Part shown: in pieces, positions 26,888 through 35,093 of the stretch | Layout: each line of letters starts with the position of its first letter | Position numbering within the stretch: position 1 is the stretch's first letter | NCBI GenBank assembly: GCA_965224275.1 | Contig: CBDCYR010000015.1 | Location: 515,923-579,922, forward strand | Direction: 5' to 3' | DNA from: CAUZWH01 sp965224275 | GTDB lineage: Bacteria > Pseudomonadota > Alphaproteobacteria > SHVV01 | DNA length: 64,000 bases | The notes under the pieces: generated by a model | What the model was told of the DNA's origin: nothing | Seen by the model: only the letters and a program-made list of their open reading frames with translations | The model's database searches: none | Program-made: the position numbers and the translations under genes

Positions 26888-27544
26888 ATGCGCACCCGGT
26901 TACTTGGATTGCTTACCGCCGCGGCGATGTTGTTCGCTCTGCCCGCTACGTCACAGGCGACAACGCTGAGCTTTAGCGGCGTTTTCGATAATGTCACTGG
27001 ATCGTCCGCTGGATTTCTAGGGTCGTTACTCGGCCAAACCTTTGCGGGTTCATTCACCTTAACGAGCCCGCTTAACTCAATCCCGGGCACCTCGACCTCG
27101 AATATTTTCGAACTCGGCGCCTCGAGTTTCTCGGCCGGCAGCGATAGCTGGACCGCGAGCAACGGGATCCTCAATCAACAAATCAGCGGATCCAATGAAG
27201 TGAACTTGTGGAGCACCAACCCGGGCTTCGGCAATTCGGCCAGCTTTGCCGGCTCGACATTGACACCGCTCAACCTCACCGTCGCCTCCGCTTTCTTCTT
27301 CGCTTTCGGACCCGACCTCTTTGATAACGTCGCGGTCCTGCCCGATTTCCTAATCAGCGATCTCACGCTCGCGTTCTACGGGTTGATCCTTAGCGACGGC
27401 ACGCAACTCGAAGGCTCGCTGACGACACTCGAGGTCGAGATTTTGTCCGTGACCATTCCCGTGCCAGCGGCCTTGCCCTTGCTGATCGCCGCGCTAGCCG
27501 GACTTGGACTCATGGGCGCACCGCGTCGAAACGCGACGCCATAA
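26888..27544 (+). CDS. VPLPA-CTERM sorting-domain protein 1
   Basis: A 218-residue exported protein. It has a Sec signal peptide (LLGLLTAAAMLFALPATSQA, residues 5-24) and a C-terminal sorting tail: VPAALPLLIAALAGLGLMG followed by an arginine pair, the VPLPA variant of PEP-CTERM recognised by exosortases. The middle is rich in S, T, G and N and has no recognised domain. ATG at 26888 follows AAAGGACGGAG; longer upstream extensions run through the operator cluster and are rejected. Likely an extracellular or surface matrix protein processed by an exosortase encoded elsewhere. Confidence 0.85.
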   Translation: MRTRLLGLLTAAAMLFALPATSQATTLSFSGVFDNVTGSSAGFLGSLLGQTFAGSFTLTSPLNSIPGTSTSNIFELGASSFSAGSDSWTASNGILNQQISGSNEVNLWSTNPGFGNSASFAGSTLTPLNLTVASAFFFAFGPDLFDNVAVLPDFLISDLTLAFYGLILSDGTQLEGSLTTLEVEILSVTIPVPAALPLLIAALAGLGLMGAPRRNATP

Positions 27545-27617
27545 ATCACTCGCTTCGCCAAGAAGCACGCTGGGATGGGGAGACCAACAAGGATGGGAAT
27601 TCGACAGGTAGGTGACC

Positions 27618-28301
27618 ATGCGGATAGCAGCACTCAAACCACTTCTGGCAGCGACGACGCTTCTGCTCCTGACCCACGCCACACAGGCGGCAACGCTCAC
27701 CTTCAACGGCATCTTCGACCAGCGGTTCGGTGAGGAACTCTCATTCTTCAACACCGGGAGCGCCTACTCCGGCAGGTTCGAAGTCGCCGAGCCGATCACG
27801 ACGGGACAGATCCTTGACATCACGACGATTGATCTTGGGGCATCGAGTATTACGTACGGAATATTCAATCAAATGGTTGCGTCACCCCACGGTTTGCTGA
27901 CCCAGGAGACCTTCAACGGGTTGGAGTATGTGAGGTGGAGTGCATTCGACATCGCAGGCACGATCGGCGGGCACCAGGTCACCCAAGCCATTTTCAGTGC
28001 AAACGGGCTCGACCTATTTTCGAGTCCGACCTCACCACCCAGCTTTTCGGTCGATGACCTAACGTCCGCGTCTTTCCTGCTGCAGATTAGGCTTTCGTCT
28101 TCCCTCGGTGGCGGCACCTCAACACTGAAGGGACGACTACAAAACATGGAATTCGTCGAAGCAGTCGGGGCAACTATTCCGCTTCCCGCGACGCTTCCGC
28201 TGCTGCTTGGCGCTCTTGCCTGCCTCGGGATCATTGGCGCGGGGCGGCACGCGGGCCGCAATCCAAGACCCACGAACGAGCGCATGGGTGATCTCGCATA
28301 G
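27618..28301 (+). CDS. VPLPA-CTERM sorting-domain protein 2
   Basis: A 227-residue paralogue-like protein with the same plan: signal peptide (LLAATTLLLLTHATQA), a beta-rich middle beginning LTFNGIFDQRFGEE, comparable to LSFSGVFDN in protein 1, and a tail with PLPATLPLLLGALACLGIIG followed by basic residues. It lies 73 bases downstream of protein 1 and shares its terminator. The two were probably duplicated and are co-transcribed under the CRP-like cluster. Confidence 0.85.
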   Translation: MRIAALKPLLAATTLLLLTHATQAATLTFNGIFDQRFGEELSFFNTGSAYSGRFEVAEPITTGQILDITTIDLGASSITYGIFNQMVASPHGLLTQETFNGLEYVRWSAFDIAGTIGGHQVTQAIFSANGLDLFSSPTSPPSFSVDDLTSASFLLQIRLSSSLGGGTSTLKGRLQNMEFVEAVGATIPLPATLPLLLGALACLGIIGAGRHAGRNPRPTNERMGDLA

Positions 28302-28328
28302 CACCCCCTATCTAGCGGGATTTCCCCG

Positions 28329-28358
28329 GGGCGGCCCAGGTTGGGCCGCCCTTCGTTT
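28329..28358 (+). terminator. Rho-independent terminator of the VPLPA pair
   Basis: A 10-bp GC stem GGGCGGCCCA/TGGGCCGCCC (28329-28338 with 28342-28351), GGT loop, then TTCGTTT. It lies 28 bases after the second VPLPA gene. Confidence 0.8.
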
Positions 28359-28557
28359 CTCGTGCATTACCTATTGATGCTGCCGCCCGACGACCCCAAA
28401 TTACTGTCGCGATAAAGTAGGATCGCACTCCCGCCGATCGTGCGAACCTCGGGTTACCCTGTCGTCCAGTTCGTCATCGCTTCCGCGCACCAAGGCCCAA
28501 GCCGTCCGTCAGCTCCAGCGCGGCACCGCCTGGGCCCGTGCCAAACTGCCACGCGGC

Positions 28558-28716
28558 GTGCGTACCCTGATCGGCATTTTGTTGGTGATCGTCGGATTCT
28601 TCGGATTCTTACCGATATTGGGGTTCTGGATGATCCCGCTTGGCCTGGCCTTTATTGCACTCGATATTCCACCGCTGCGACGCCGGCTCACGGGCTGGCT
28701 ACGCCGCAACCGCTGA
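28558..28716 (+). CDS. Small membrane protein
   Basis: From GTG at 28558 a 52-residue protein reads RTLIGILLVIVGFFGFLPIL, then GFWMIPLGLAFIALDIPPLRRR, that is two closely spaced hydrophobic segments with a basic tail. The frame is open upstream for about 60 further codons with protein-like sequence (TKAQAVRQLQRGTAWARAKLP) but no ATG, GTG or TTG, only a CTG at 28459. The true N-terminus may be longer. The family is common as a small conserved membrane protein in Proteobacteria, function unknown. Confidence 0.5.
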   Translation: MRTLIGILLVIVGFFGFLPILGFWMIPLGLAFIALDIPPLRRRLTGWLRRNR

Positions 28717-28819
28717 TTCGGCGACGCGGTTTGGTCGCGTGCAACTCCGTCCCCTCGTCTGGATTGCGCTCTCCGGCTGCGTTAACGTTGGGTTGAATCC
28801 CGAAACCGGAGACTTGGTC

Positions 28820-29959
28820 ATGGCGATCACCGCCGCTGCCCCACCCGCCGAACGCTACTCGCCCGATCCCGATAGTGCCCTCACGCTACCCTCGCACTAC
28901 TACCACGATCCCGAAATCTACCGGCGCGAGCAGGAGGAGATTTGGTTCAAAACCTGGCAATATGTCGGCTTCGTGCACGATCTGCAGGAACCGGGCGACT
29001 ACATCAGCGATCGCATCATCGATCAGCAGGTCTTCGTGATCCGGGCCAAGTCGGGTGAACTGCGGGCGTTCTACAATGTCTGCATGCACCGCGGCCACAT
29101 CCTGGTCGAGGGCAAGGGCAATAAGACGATCCTGACCTGCCCATTCCACGCCTGGTCCTACGACACGCACGGTGCGCTCAAGGCCGCCGGCAATGCCGAA
29201 AACGTCGCCGGCTTCCGTCTCGAGGATTTCACGCTGTCCGAGATTCGCGTCGACACCATGGCCAACATGGTGTTTGTCAATCTCGACGAAAACGCGGCCC
29301 CGCTGGCCGATTACTACGCTGGCTTCGAGGACGACGTCCGCGCCAAAGTGCCGCGCTTCGACGAGCTCAGGATTGCCCGCCAAGACCACTACGACATGGA
29401 CTTCAACTGGAAGTTCATGATGGACCAGAACGAGTGCTATCACTGTCCGCACCTCCATCCCGGCGTGATGGGCGGCGATGGCGCCTATCTCGAACCCAGT
29501 TTCGAGATCACCATGTTCGATCGCTGGGATGCCGTTGTCGTCGAGGCCAAGGGCGACGAAGAGAGCCCCTATGGCGCCGGCGTCGATCAGGATATTCGCG
29601 ACGTCTATATCTGGACGACCTACCCCAATCTGATCATCTCGACCCACCAGGGTCCCTCCAACTTCAAGGTCCAGCGGGTGTGGCCGATCGGTCCGGAAAC
29701 ATCCGAGGGGACGATGGACAATCTCTGCGTCAACGACCCACCGACCGAGATGGACGTCAAACAGTTCAACTATTTCCGCGACCGCATATGGCCGGAAGAC
29801 AGCCCGGCCATGACCAAGCAGCAGCGCGGCATGAAGTCACGCGGCTATCAACAAGGCCGGTTGATGATCGACACCGACCGCACCTGGCGTAGCGAGCATG
29901 CCGTCCATCATTTCGACAAACAAGTGTGGGAAGCCCTGAACGGCCAGAACTACGCGTAG
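28820..29959 (+). CDS. Rieske non-haem iron oxygenase, alpha-type, copy 1
   Basis: A 379-residue ring-hydroxylating oxygenase. The Rieske [2Fe-2S] ligands are CMH (about residue 93) and CPFH 17 residues later. The mononuclear iron site is in DQNECYHCPHLHP. No beta subunit follows, so it is probably a homotrimeric enzyme like choline, carnitine or quaternary-ammonium oxygenases; the substrate is unknown. The start at 28820 is supported by homology to copy 2, which begins in the same sequence context. No ferredoxin or reductase gene is nearby. Confidence 0.88.
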   Translation: MAITAAAPPAERYSPDPDSALTLPSHYYHDPEIYRREQEEIWFKTWQYVGFVHDLQEPGDYISDRIIDQQVFVIRAKSGELRAFYNVCMHRGHILVEGKGNKTILTCPFHAWSYDTHGALKAAGNAENVAGFRLEDFTLSEIRVDTMANMVFVNLDENAAPLADYYAGFEDDVRAKVPRFDELRIARQDHYDMDFNWKFMMDQNECYHCPHLHPGVMGGDGAYLEPSFEITMFDRWDAVVVEAKGDEESPYGAGVDQDIRDVYIWTTYPNLIISTHQGPSNFKVQRVWPIGPETSEGTMDNLCVNDPPTEMDVKQFNYFRDRIWPEDSPAMTKQQRGMKSRGYQQGRLMIDTDRTWRSEHAVHHFDKQVWEALNGQNYA

Positions 29960-30162
29960 GGTTTGACTGCGGGCGCCGGCGCCTTATTCCGTTATTGCCG
30001 CAGACCTCTGGCGGAGCCCGCACAAAGGGCGCGTGATCGAAAGCAAGGTTCCTGTTTCGGCTTCATGAAACGCAGCCCCGTCGCGACCCTTAATCTGGAT
30101 CAATCGCTCGCGTTGGGTTACGTTCAAATCTATCCCGACCAACTATTCGCGATGAGGAATTC

Positions 30163-31308
30163 ATGGCACTTCGCGCCCCTGCTCAGCGCATCGAACGTTT
30201 TTCGCCCGATGCCGATCACGCCTACACGCTGCCCTCGCACTATTACCACGACCCCGAAATTTATCAGCGCGAGCAGGAGGAAATCTGGTTCAAGACCTGG
30301 CAGCTGGCCGGCTACACCTTCGACCTCCAGGAACCCGGCGACTACATCACCGGCAAGATCGTCGATCAGCAGGTGTTTGTGATCCGGGCCAAATCGGGGG
30401 AACTTCGGGCCTATTACAACGTCTGCATGCATCGCGGCCATATCCTGGTCGAAGGCAAGGGCAACAAATCCATCCTCACCTGCCCGTTCCATGCTTGGTC
30501 GTATGACACCCACGGCGCGTTGAAGGCCGCCGGCAACGCCGAGAACGTTGCCGGATTCCAGCACGAAGACTTCAGCCTGTCCGAAATCCGCGTCGATACG
30601 ATGGCCAATATGGTGTTTGTTAATCTCGACCCCGACGCGGCCCCGATCGCCGATTATTGGCCCGGCCTCGAGGACGATATTCTCGCCAAGGTGCCGCGCT
30701 TCGAAGATCTCAAATTCGTGCGCCAGGACTATTACGATTGCGACTTCAACTGGAAATTCGTGCTCGACCAGAACGAGTGCTACCACTGCCCAACCGTACA
30801 CCCCGGTGTGATGGCCGGCGAAGGCGCCTATCTCGAACCAAGTTTCGACATCACCATCCACGAACATTGGGACGCGGTCGAGGTTACCGCCGACAAGGAT
30901 GCCGAGAGCCCCTACGGCGCCGGCGGAGAAGATGAGGTCAAGGACGTCTACATCTGGACGGCATTTCCCAACCTGATCTTGCTCACCCACCAGGGTCCAT
31001 CGAACTTCAAGGTTCAAATCGTCTGGCCCCAGGGTCCGGAAACCGCAGCATCGACGATCGACAACATGTGCGTCAACGACCCCGCGACCGAGATGGACAT
31101 CAAACAGTTCAATTACTACCGCGACCGGATTTGGCCCGAGGACAGCCCCTGCATGACCAAGCAACAGCGCGGCATGAAGTCGCGCGGTTACAATCAAGGC
31201 CGATTGATGATCGACCCCGAACGCACCTGGAAAAGCGAACACGCCGTCCACCATTTCGATATGCAGGTGTGGGAAGCCATCAACGGTAAGAATTGGGGCG
31301 ACGTCTAG
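30163..31308 (+). CDS. Rieske non-haem iron oxygenase, alpha-type, copy 2
   Basis: A 381-residue tandem paralogue of copy 1; by eye about 80 percent identical, including the Rieske CMH...CPFH and the iron site DQNECYHCPTVHP. Differences concentrate at the N-terminus and around the substrate domain (for example HEHWDAVEVTADKDAES versus FDRWDAVVVEAKGDEES). ATG at 30163 with GATGAGGAA upstream. Separated from copy 1 by 203 bases, so it may have its own promoter. Its TAG stop lies inside the terminal repeat of the adjacent MITE-like element. Confidence 0.88.
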   Translation: MALRAPAQRIERFSPDADHAYTLPSHYYHDPEIYQREQEEIWFKTWQLAGYTFDLQEPGDYITGKIVDQQVFVIRAKSGELRAYYNVCMHRGHILVEGKGNKSILTCPFHAWSYDTHGALKAAGNAENVAGFQHEDFSLSEIRVDTMANMVFVNLDPDAAPIADYWPGLEDDILAKVPRFEDLKFVRQDYYDCDFNWKFVLDQNECYHCPTVHPGVMAGEGAYLEPSFDITIHEHWDAVEVTADKDAESPYGAGGEDEVKDVYIWTAFPNLILLTHQGPSNFKVQIVWPQGPETAASTIDNMCVNDPATEMDIKQFNYYRDRIWPEDSPCMTKQQRGMKSRGYNQGRLMIDPERTWKSEHAVHHFDMQVWEAINGKNWGDV

Positions 31309-31447
31309 AGCATTTCCGGATTGCGTCGACTCGGCCATCCCGCACCCCCGGCCCAACCACCCCAAGGGTACCCTCCAAGAGTGTCCAATGACGTGGTGGT
31401 TGGGCCGGGGGAGCGGGATGGGTCGAGCCAATCCTGAAATGCTCTAG
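31305..31447. repeat. MITE-like imperfect inverted repeat (143 bp)
   Basis: Both ends read CTAGAGCATTTC on opposite strands, and pairing continues for about 55 bases per arm (GGATTG, CATCCCGC, CCCCGGCCCAACCACC). The transcript would fold into one very long hairpin and could serve as a terminator for the Rieske gene. The AGAGCATTTC end type is seen in dispersed alphaproteobacterial repeats as far as I recall. The remaining 31448-31540 shows nothing else. Confidence 0.8.
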
Positions 31448-31540
31448 GCCACAGAAGACCGATCAACCCAACGATCGATCGGCCGCGGCAATCGTGACGC
31501 GCTCTTGCGGGGCAGCGATCAGGCGCGGCGCGCAGGCACG

Positions 31541-32179
31541 CTAGTCGGTAAAACGCGACTTCTCCGCTAGGTCCGCGCCGCACCAGACATAGAGCGCCAG
31601 CATTGGCTCAGTCGTTGTGCGCATCGCGTGCGGCACGTGCGGTGGATGGTGGATAACAGCGCCGGGCGGCCGCGCAGCAAACGCACCGCGATCGCGTTGC
31701 CAACAAGCCGTCCCCGCCAAAGCAACATAGACCTCGTCGGCATTGTGGACGTGTCGGGGATAGTCGACTTGCGGTCCAAGCAGAAGAAATCCCAACGCGA
31801 CATCGTCACTTGGAACCGGCCCGCGGGTGCCGACCACCTCGTGCCAACCGTAGCGCGCCAAGAAATCAGTCGAGAAATCGGTCGAGAATTTTGTGGAGAC
31901 ATCGGCCGCGGAATAGGTTTGCCCCCACTGCAAGCGCGGCGCCATTTCGATAAAAACTGAGACCAAGTTTTGCATCGTCTCTGGAACAGGCTGCGGCAGA
32001 CGGCTCAACCACTCCAAGACCGGGAGCCGGCGCATGGCCGTTGGCCGCCGCACGCTTTCGTCACTCGGAAGGCGCTCTTGGAATCGACTGAGGTGCGGCG
32101 GCAACGCCTCCGCCAGAAGGCCGCGTGCTTGGGTTAGCAGTGTCTCGCTACCAGCGGTCAAACCGGTTGCCGTCGACAT
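31541..32179 (-). CDS. Cupin enzyme, DMSP lyase-like (DddL/DddQ type)
   Basis: A 212-residue protein with an N-terminal helical part and a C-terminal cupin barrel. The metal-binding cupin motif is YPRHVHNADEVYVALAG (H, H, E) with a second histidine in PPHVPHAM. Arrangement and length resemble the dimethylsulfoniopropionate lyase cupins of marine alphaproteobacteria, which release dimethylsulfide and acrylate. I recognise the pattern but cannot exclude another cupin function. A small duplication, STDFSTDF, sits near residue 110. It overlaps the 3' end of the upstream cyclase gene by 32 bases. Confidence 0.5.
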   Translation of the reverse strand: MSTATGLTAGSETLLTQARGLLAEALPPHLSRFQERLPSDESVRRPTAMRRLPVLEWLSRLPQPVPETMQNLVSVFIEMAPRLQWGQTYSAADVSTKFSTDFSTDFLARYGWHEVVGTRGPVPSDDVALGFLLLGPQVDYPRHVHNADEVYVALAGTACWQRDRGAFAARPPGAVIHHPPHVPHAMRTTTEPMLALYVWCGADLAEKSRFTD

Positions 32180-32969
32180 CGCTAAAGCGCCCCCCGATGA
32201 TCTGAAAGATATCGATCACCCACCAGATCACGAGCCCGCCGCCGGTAAAGAAGAACAGGATGCCGGTCGCGATACGGCCGGCATAAAGGCGGTGCACGCC
32301 GAGCACGCCCAGCAACACACAGAGCACGAGGATCGGTGGGATCCACTTGCTCGCCGGGGAAGTGGCGGTGATCACCTCGGGAGCGTTTGAACTGTCGGGC
32401 GCCGGGCGCGGCGGCGGCGGTTTGGCACGCTTGGTGGCCGTGGGATTCATTTCGATCCGAAACACGCCTTGCGGTTCGGCGATATTTTTTACACTCCGCT
32501 CGCCGAGAAATTCGTACGCAAGCGTCAGTTTGTTTCGGATTTGATCGTGGACCGGTCGCGAAATGCAGATACCACCGGGATCAGCGAAAGTCTGTAGGCG
32601 GGCGGCAATGTTAACGCCCTCGCCGTAGATGTCGTCATTTTCGACAATCACATCGCCGAGGTTGATGCCGATGCGGAACGCCATGCGTTGCGCCGGCGGC
32701 AGCGTGTCGTTACGCGCCGCTAATTCGCGCTGAATTTCAACGGCGCTTTGGACGGCATCGACGACGCTTGGATACTCCGCCAAGACCGCATCTCCGGGGG
32801 CGTTGACGACGCGCCCGTGATGCCTGGTCACAAAACTGCAGAGCGTGTCGCGATACTCACTGAGACGGCGCACGGTTCCAACCTCATCGTCATCAACCAG
32901 CCGACTATAGCCGGCGACATCAGCGCTCAGGATCGCCGCGAGCCGCCGTTGCACCGTCGTGTCCGGCAT
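32148..32969 (-). CDS. Class III adenylate/guanylate cyclase fused to a TM2 domain
   Basis: A 273-residue protein. Residues about 1-170 form a class III nucleotide cyclase: RRLAAILSADVAGYSRL carries the first metal aspartate, NAPGDAVLAEY the second, and GDVIVENDDIYGEGVNIAARL the dimer-interface catalytic segment. After a proline-rich linker (residues about 180-205) a C-terminal TM2 domain appears: VLLGVLGVHRLYAG, then GILFFFTGGGLVIWWVIDIF. This tethers the cyclase to the inner membrane by its C-terminus. It may supply cAMP for the CRP-like sites seen in this window, which is inference. Confidence 0.85.
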   Translation of the reverse strand: MPDTTVQRRLAAILSADVAGYSRLVDDDEVGTVRRLSEYRDTLCSFVTRHHGRVVNAPGDAVLAEYPSVVDAVQSAVEIQRELAARNDTLPPAQRMAFRIGINLGDVIVENDDIYGEGVNIAARLQTFADPGGICISRPVHDQIRNKLTLAYEFLGERSVKNIAEPQGVFRIEMNPTATKRAKPPPPRPAPDSSNAPEVITATSPASKWIPPILVLCVLLGVLGVHRLYAGRIATGILFFFTGGGLVIWWVIDIFQIIGGRFSDVDGNRFDRW

Positions 32970-33013
32970 GCCGCGCTCTATGCAGCCCTGTTTGATCCTG
33001 GTTGGACGGTCAT

Positions 33014-33523
33014 CTACTCGAAGTACTCGTCCGACAGGACCAGATCGACCTGCTTGTTCTCTGCCGTAAACGGATCCATGTCCTTGCCGCTGGAGCTGAC
33101 GCGGGCCTGACCATCGTCGGTACCCGAAAGCCGCGTCCCCACCCGCAACATCACCAGCTGCTCATCGCTAACCGCCTCGAACCAGTACAACGCCTCGGCC
33201 GGGATCAGGATCCCCTGATTTTTTTTCAGTGTTTCGATCACGCCGTCTTTGCCGTGGAAGCGCGCCGCACCCTGCATCACAACAAATGTGTGGTCTTCAT
33301 GGGGATGGGCGTGCAGCGTGTTCTCGCCGCCTGAGGCATAGGTCTTGAGGACGACGGTGAACTGCTCTGTAGCGGCGAGCGGAGTATCCGTGCGGCCCTG
33401 GGTCGGCAGTTGCGCACGCATGGTAAAAACCGTGGGCTCGGTCTCCTGGGCCAACGCCGCCAGGCGTTCGCGGTGCTCCAAAGCACTCCGAACCGGGTTG
33501 GGGGCCGTTGCTGCATCCGACAT
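33014..33523 (-). CDS. Cupin-domain protein
   Basis: A 169-residue single-domain cupin (TFVVMQGAARFHGKDG, preceded by NTLHAHPHEDH with the metal-binding histidines). ATG at 33523 has AAGGAG eight bases upstream; an extension to 33601 adds unconserved residues. Substrate unknown. Co-directional with the cyclase gene, 44 bases apart. Confidence 0.7.
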   Translation of the reverse strand: MSDAATAPNPVRSALEHRERLAALAQETEPTVFTMRAQLPTQGRTDTPLAATEQFTVVLKTYASGGENTLHAHPHEDHTFVVMQGAARFHGKDGVIETLKKNQGILIPAEALYWFEAVSDEQLVMLRVGTRLSGTDDGQARVSSSGKDMDPFTAENKQVDLVLSDEYFE

Positions 33524-33649
33524 CGTCATCTCCTTGAACGCGACCATGATGTTCGCCGGGATTATACGCCTTCCGGCACGGCTGCGATCAGGTTCCTGCA
33601 ACCGGCGCCGGTCGCGCCGAAGAGGACGCTATGTCATGATAGACGCGCA

Positions 33650-34183
33650 ATGCCCGCGACGATTCGTTCTGCCCAACCCGGCGACGCCGAAGGCATCGCA
33701 CATGTTTACGTCGAAACCTGGCGCGATGCCTATCCGGGCATGCTGCCAAACGACGTTCTGGTCGGCCTTTCCGAACCGCGCCATGCCGCGTTCTGGCAGC
33801 GTCAAATCACCGCACCCAATGAAATAGTCCTGGTTGCCGAAGATCCCGCGTTCAAAGCGGCTACCGGTGTTGTCGGATTTGGCAGTGCCGGGCGCGTTCG
33901 CGATGTCAAGCTCGGCCACGAGGGTGAGGTTTATACACTGTATTTGCTGGCGGATTGGCGTAACCGGGGACTTGGCCGGTCGCTGCTGCACGGCCTGTTC
34001 GATGCTTTGAGCGAACGCGGCTATGCATCGGCAATTATCTGGGTGCTGGCCGACAACCCGTCGCGCTTCTTTTACGAGACCATGGGTGGCCGCATGGCGG
34101 CAGAAAGGGTGGAAAGATTGTGGGGCGCGTCGGTACGCCAGTTCGCCTATGGCTGGGAAAGCCTCGAACAAACCGTGGTTTGA
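33650..34183 (+). CDS. GNAT-family N-acetyltransferase
   Basis: A 177-residue acetyltransferase. The acetyl-CoA pyrophosphate loop is WRNRGLGRSLL (Q/RxxGxG/A motif A), preceded by the beta4 strand GEVYTLYLL, and motif B is IIWVLADNPSRFFYETMGGR. N-terminal IRSAQPGDAEGIAHVYVETW is the usual first helix. ATG at 33650 is the first start that matches the family length. Acceptor substrate unknown. Confidence 0.85.
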   Translation: MPATIRSAQPGDAEGIAHVYVETWRDAYPGMLPNDVLVGLSEPRHAAFWQRQITAPNEIVLVAEDPAFKAATGVVGFGSAGRVRDVKLGHEGEVYTLYLLADWRNRGLGRSLLHGLFDALSERGYASAIIWVLADNPSRFFYETMGGRMAAERVERLWGASVRQFAYGWESLEQTVV

Positions 34184-34203
34184 ACGCGAGACCGTTGCAT
34201 GGG

Positions 34204-34224
34204 CTAGTGGATGGAATCCACTAG
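34204..34224. terminator. Possible bidirectional hairpin
   Basis: CTAGTGGAT (34204-34212) pairs perfectly with ATCCACTAG (34216-34224) around GGA. It sits between the convergent GNAT gene and a small minus-strand ORF whose TAG stop lies within it. T-runs are short, so terminator strength is uncertain. Confidence 0.4.
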
Positions 34225-34451
34225 TTTCGGTGCGGCAGGACTGCGAGGCCGCTTTCCTCCTCGAGTTCGCTTAGCATGTGCCGCAGGAAGGTAATCACTT
34301 CTGGCAGATCGGCCCCGATCTCCTCACGACCAGGTCCCAGCCAATCGAGTACGACGACGCTTTCGCGGAGCTTCTCCACGCAGTCGGTGTAGTCGACGTT
34401 AGCATTGTGGGGTATGTGGTCCGGAACGTTCACGAGAGCTCCATCTTTCAC
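34221..34451 (-). CDS. Small hypothetical protein
   Basis: A 76-residue acidic protein (LRESVVVLDWLGPGREEIGADLPEVITFL). No domain is recognised. It has a protein-like amphipathic composition and starts at an ATG, but there is no clear ribosome binding site. The 34452-34558 interval downstream of its start shows nothing further. Confidence 0.35.
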   Translation of the reverse strand: MKDGALVNVPDHIPHNANVDYTDCVEKLRESVVVLDWLGPGREEIGADLPEVITFLRHMLSELEEESGLAVLPHRN

Positions 34452-34558
34452 CGATTCAACCGATCGACTCTATCGTTCTGGATCGGCAAATGCATCGGGG
34501 GATTACCCTCCCTTTCGTCACAAACTTGTCATGCCAGATAGATTCTTACCGACGTTGG

Positions 34559-34951
34559 TCAAGACTTCGGTGCAGCGTGGCGCTGCCCGGCAACCTGATA
34601 GTCGCGAGCAGGGTCGACCATTTCATCAGCTTGATCTTCATCGTCGTAATAAACGTAGTCTGCCTCGGTGTTATTTTCGGCGCGGGAGGAAAACAGGTCG
34701 TTGGCTCTGATCGCGCGCGGCGCTGATTCGCCGTGTGAAATGGCGAGGATGAGCATCATTTGCTCATCGATCGTGGCGCTAATCCGATAACCGGCAACCT
34801 CGGCGACGAGGCTGCCGTGATCGGCCAATTCGACCAATGACCAGCTTACGGCACCCAATCCGGTTGCGAGCGCAGCAGTCAGCACGAAACGCCGTAGCCG
34901 GCGCGGCCAAGCTGCTGGCGTAGCGGTCGGGAGAACCAGGGTGTCGGACAT
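34559..34951 (-). CDS. Hypothetical single-pass membrane protein
   Basis: A 130-residue protein with one hydrophobic segment (FVLTAALATGLGAVSWSLVEL, residues about 22-42) after a basic RRLRR stretch, so N-in topology with a mostly soluble, acidic C-terminal part (TEADYVYYDDEDQADEMVD). Not recognised. A CRP-like palindrome lies 80-95 bases upstream of its start, suggesting cAMP-type control. Confidence 0.5.
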   Translation of the reverse strand: MSDTLVLPTATPAAWPRRLRRFVLTAALATGLGAVSWSLVELADHGSLVAEVAGYRISATIDEQMMLILAISHGESAPRAIRANDLFSSRAENNTEADYVYYDDEDQADEMVDPARDYQVAGQRHAAPKS

Positions 34952-35031
34952 CGGAGTATTCCTTCGTGATATGCACCCTACATAACCCGAATCGGTGACG
35001 TCGCGATGTAGCGGCCATCACATTTTGAGGT

Positions 35032-35045
35032 GTGATCGTGGTCAC
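35032..35045. promoter_or_regulatory. CRP-like operator upstream of the membrane protein
   Basis: GTGATCGTGGTCAC, inside the full TGTGA-N6-TCACA consensus. A weaker half-conserved partner lies at 35008-35021 (GTAG-N6-TCAC). Position relative to the 34951 start allows activation or repression. Confidence 0.5.
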
Positions 35046-35093
35046 AGCCGCGGTCACGAATCTCGCGGCAGAGGCGGCGTTTACCGCGGTCTC

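Noticed and set aside
33629..34171. 180-residue minus-strand frame
   Set aside because: Antisense shadow of the GNAT acetyltransferase, whose motif A is clear.
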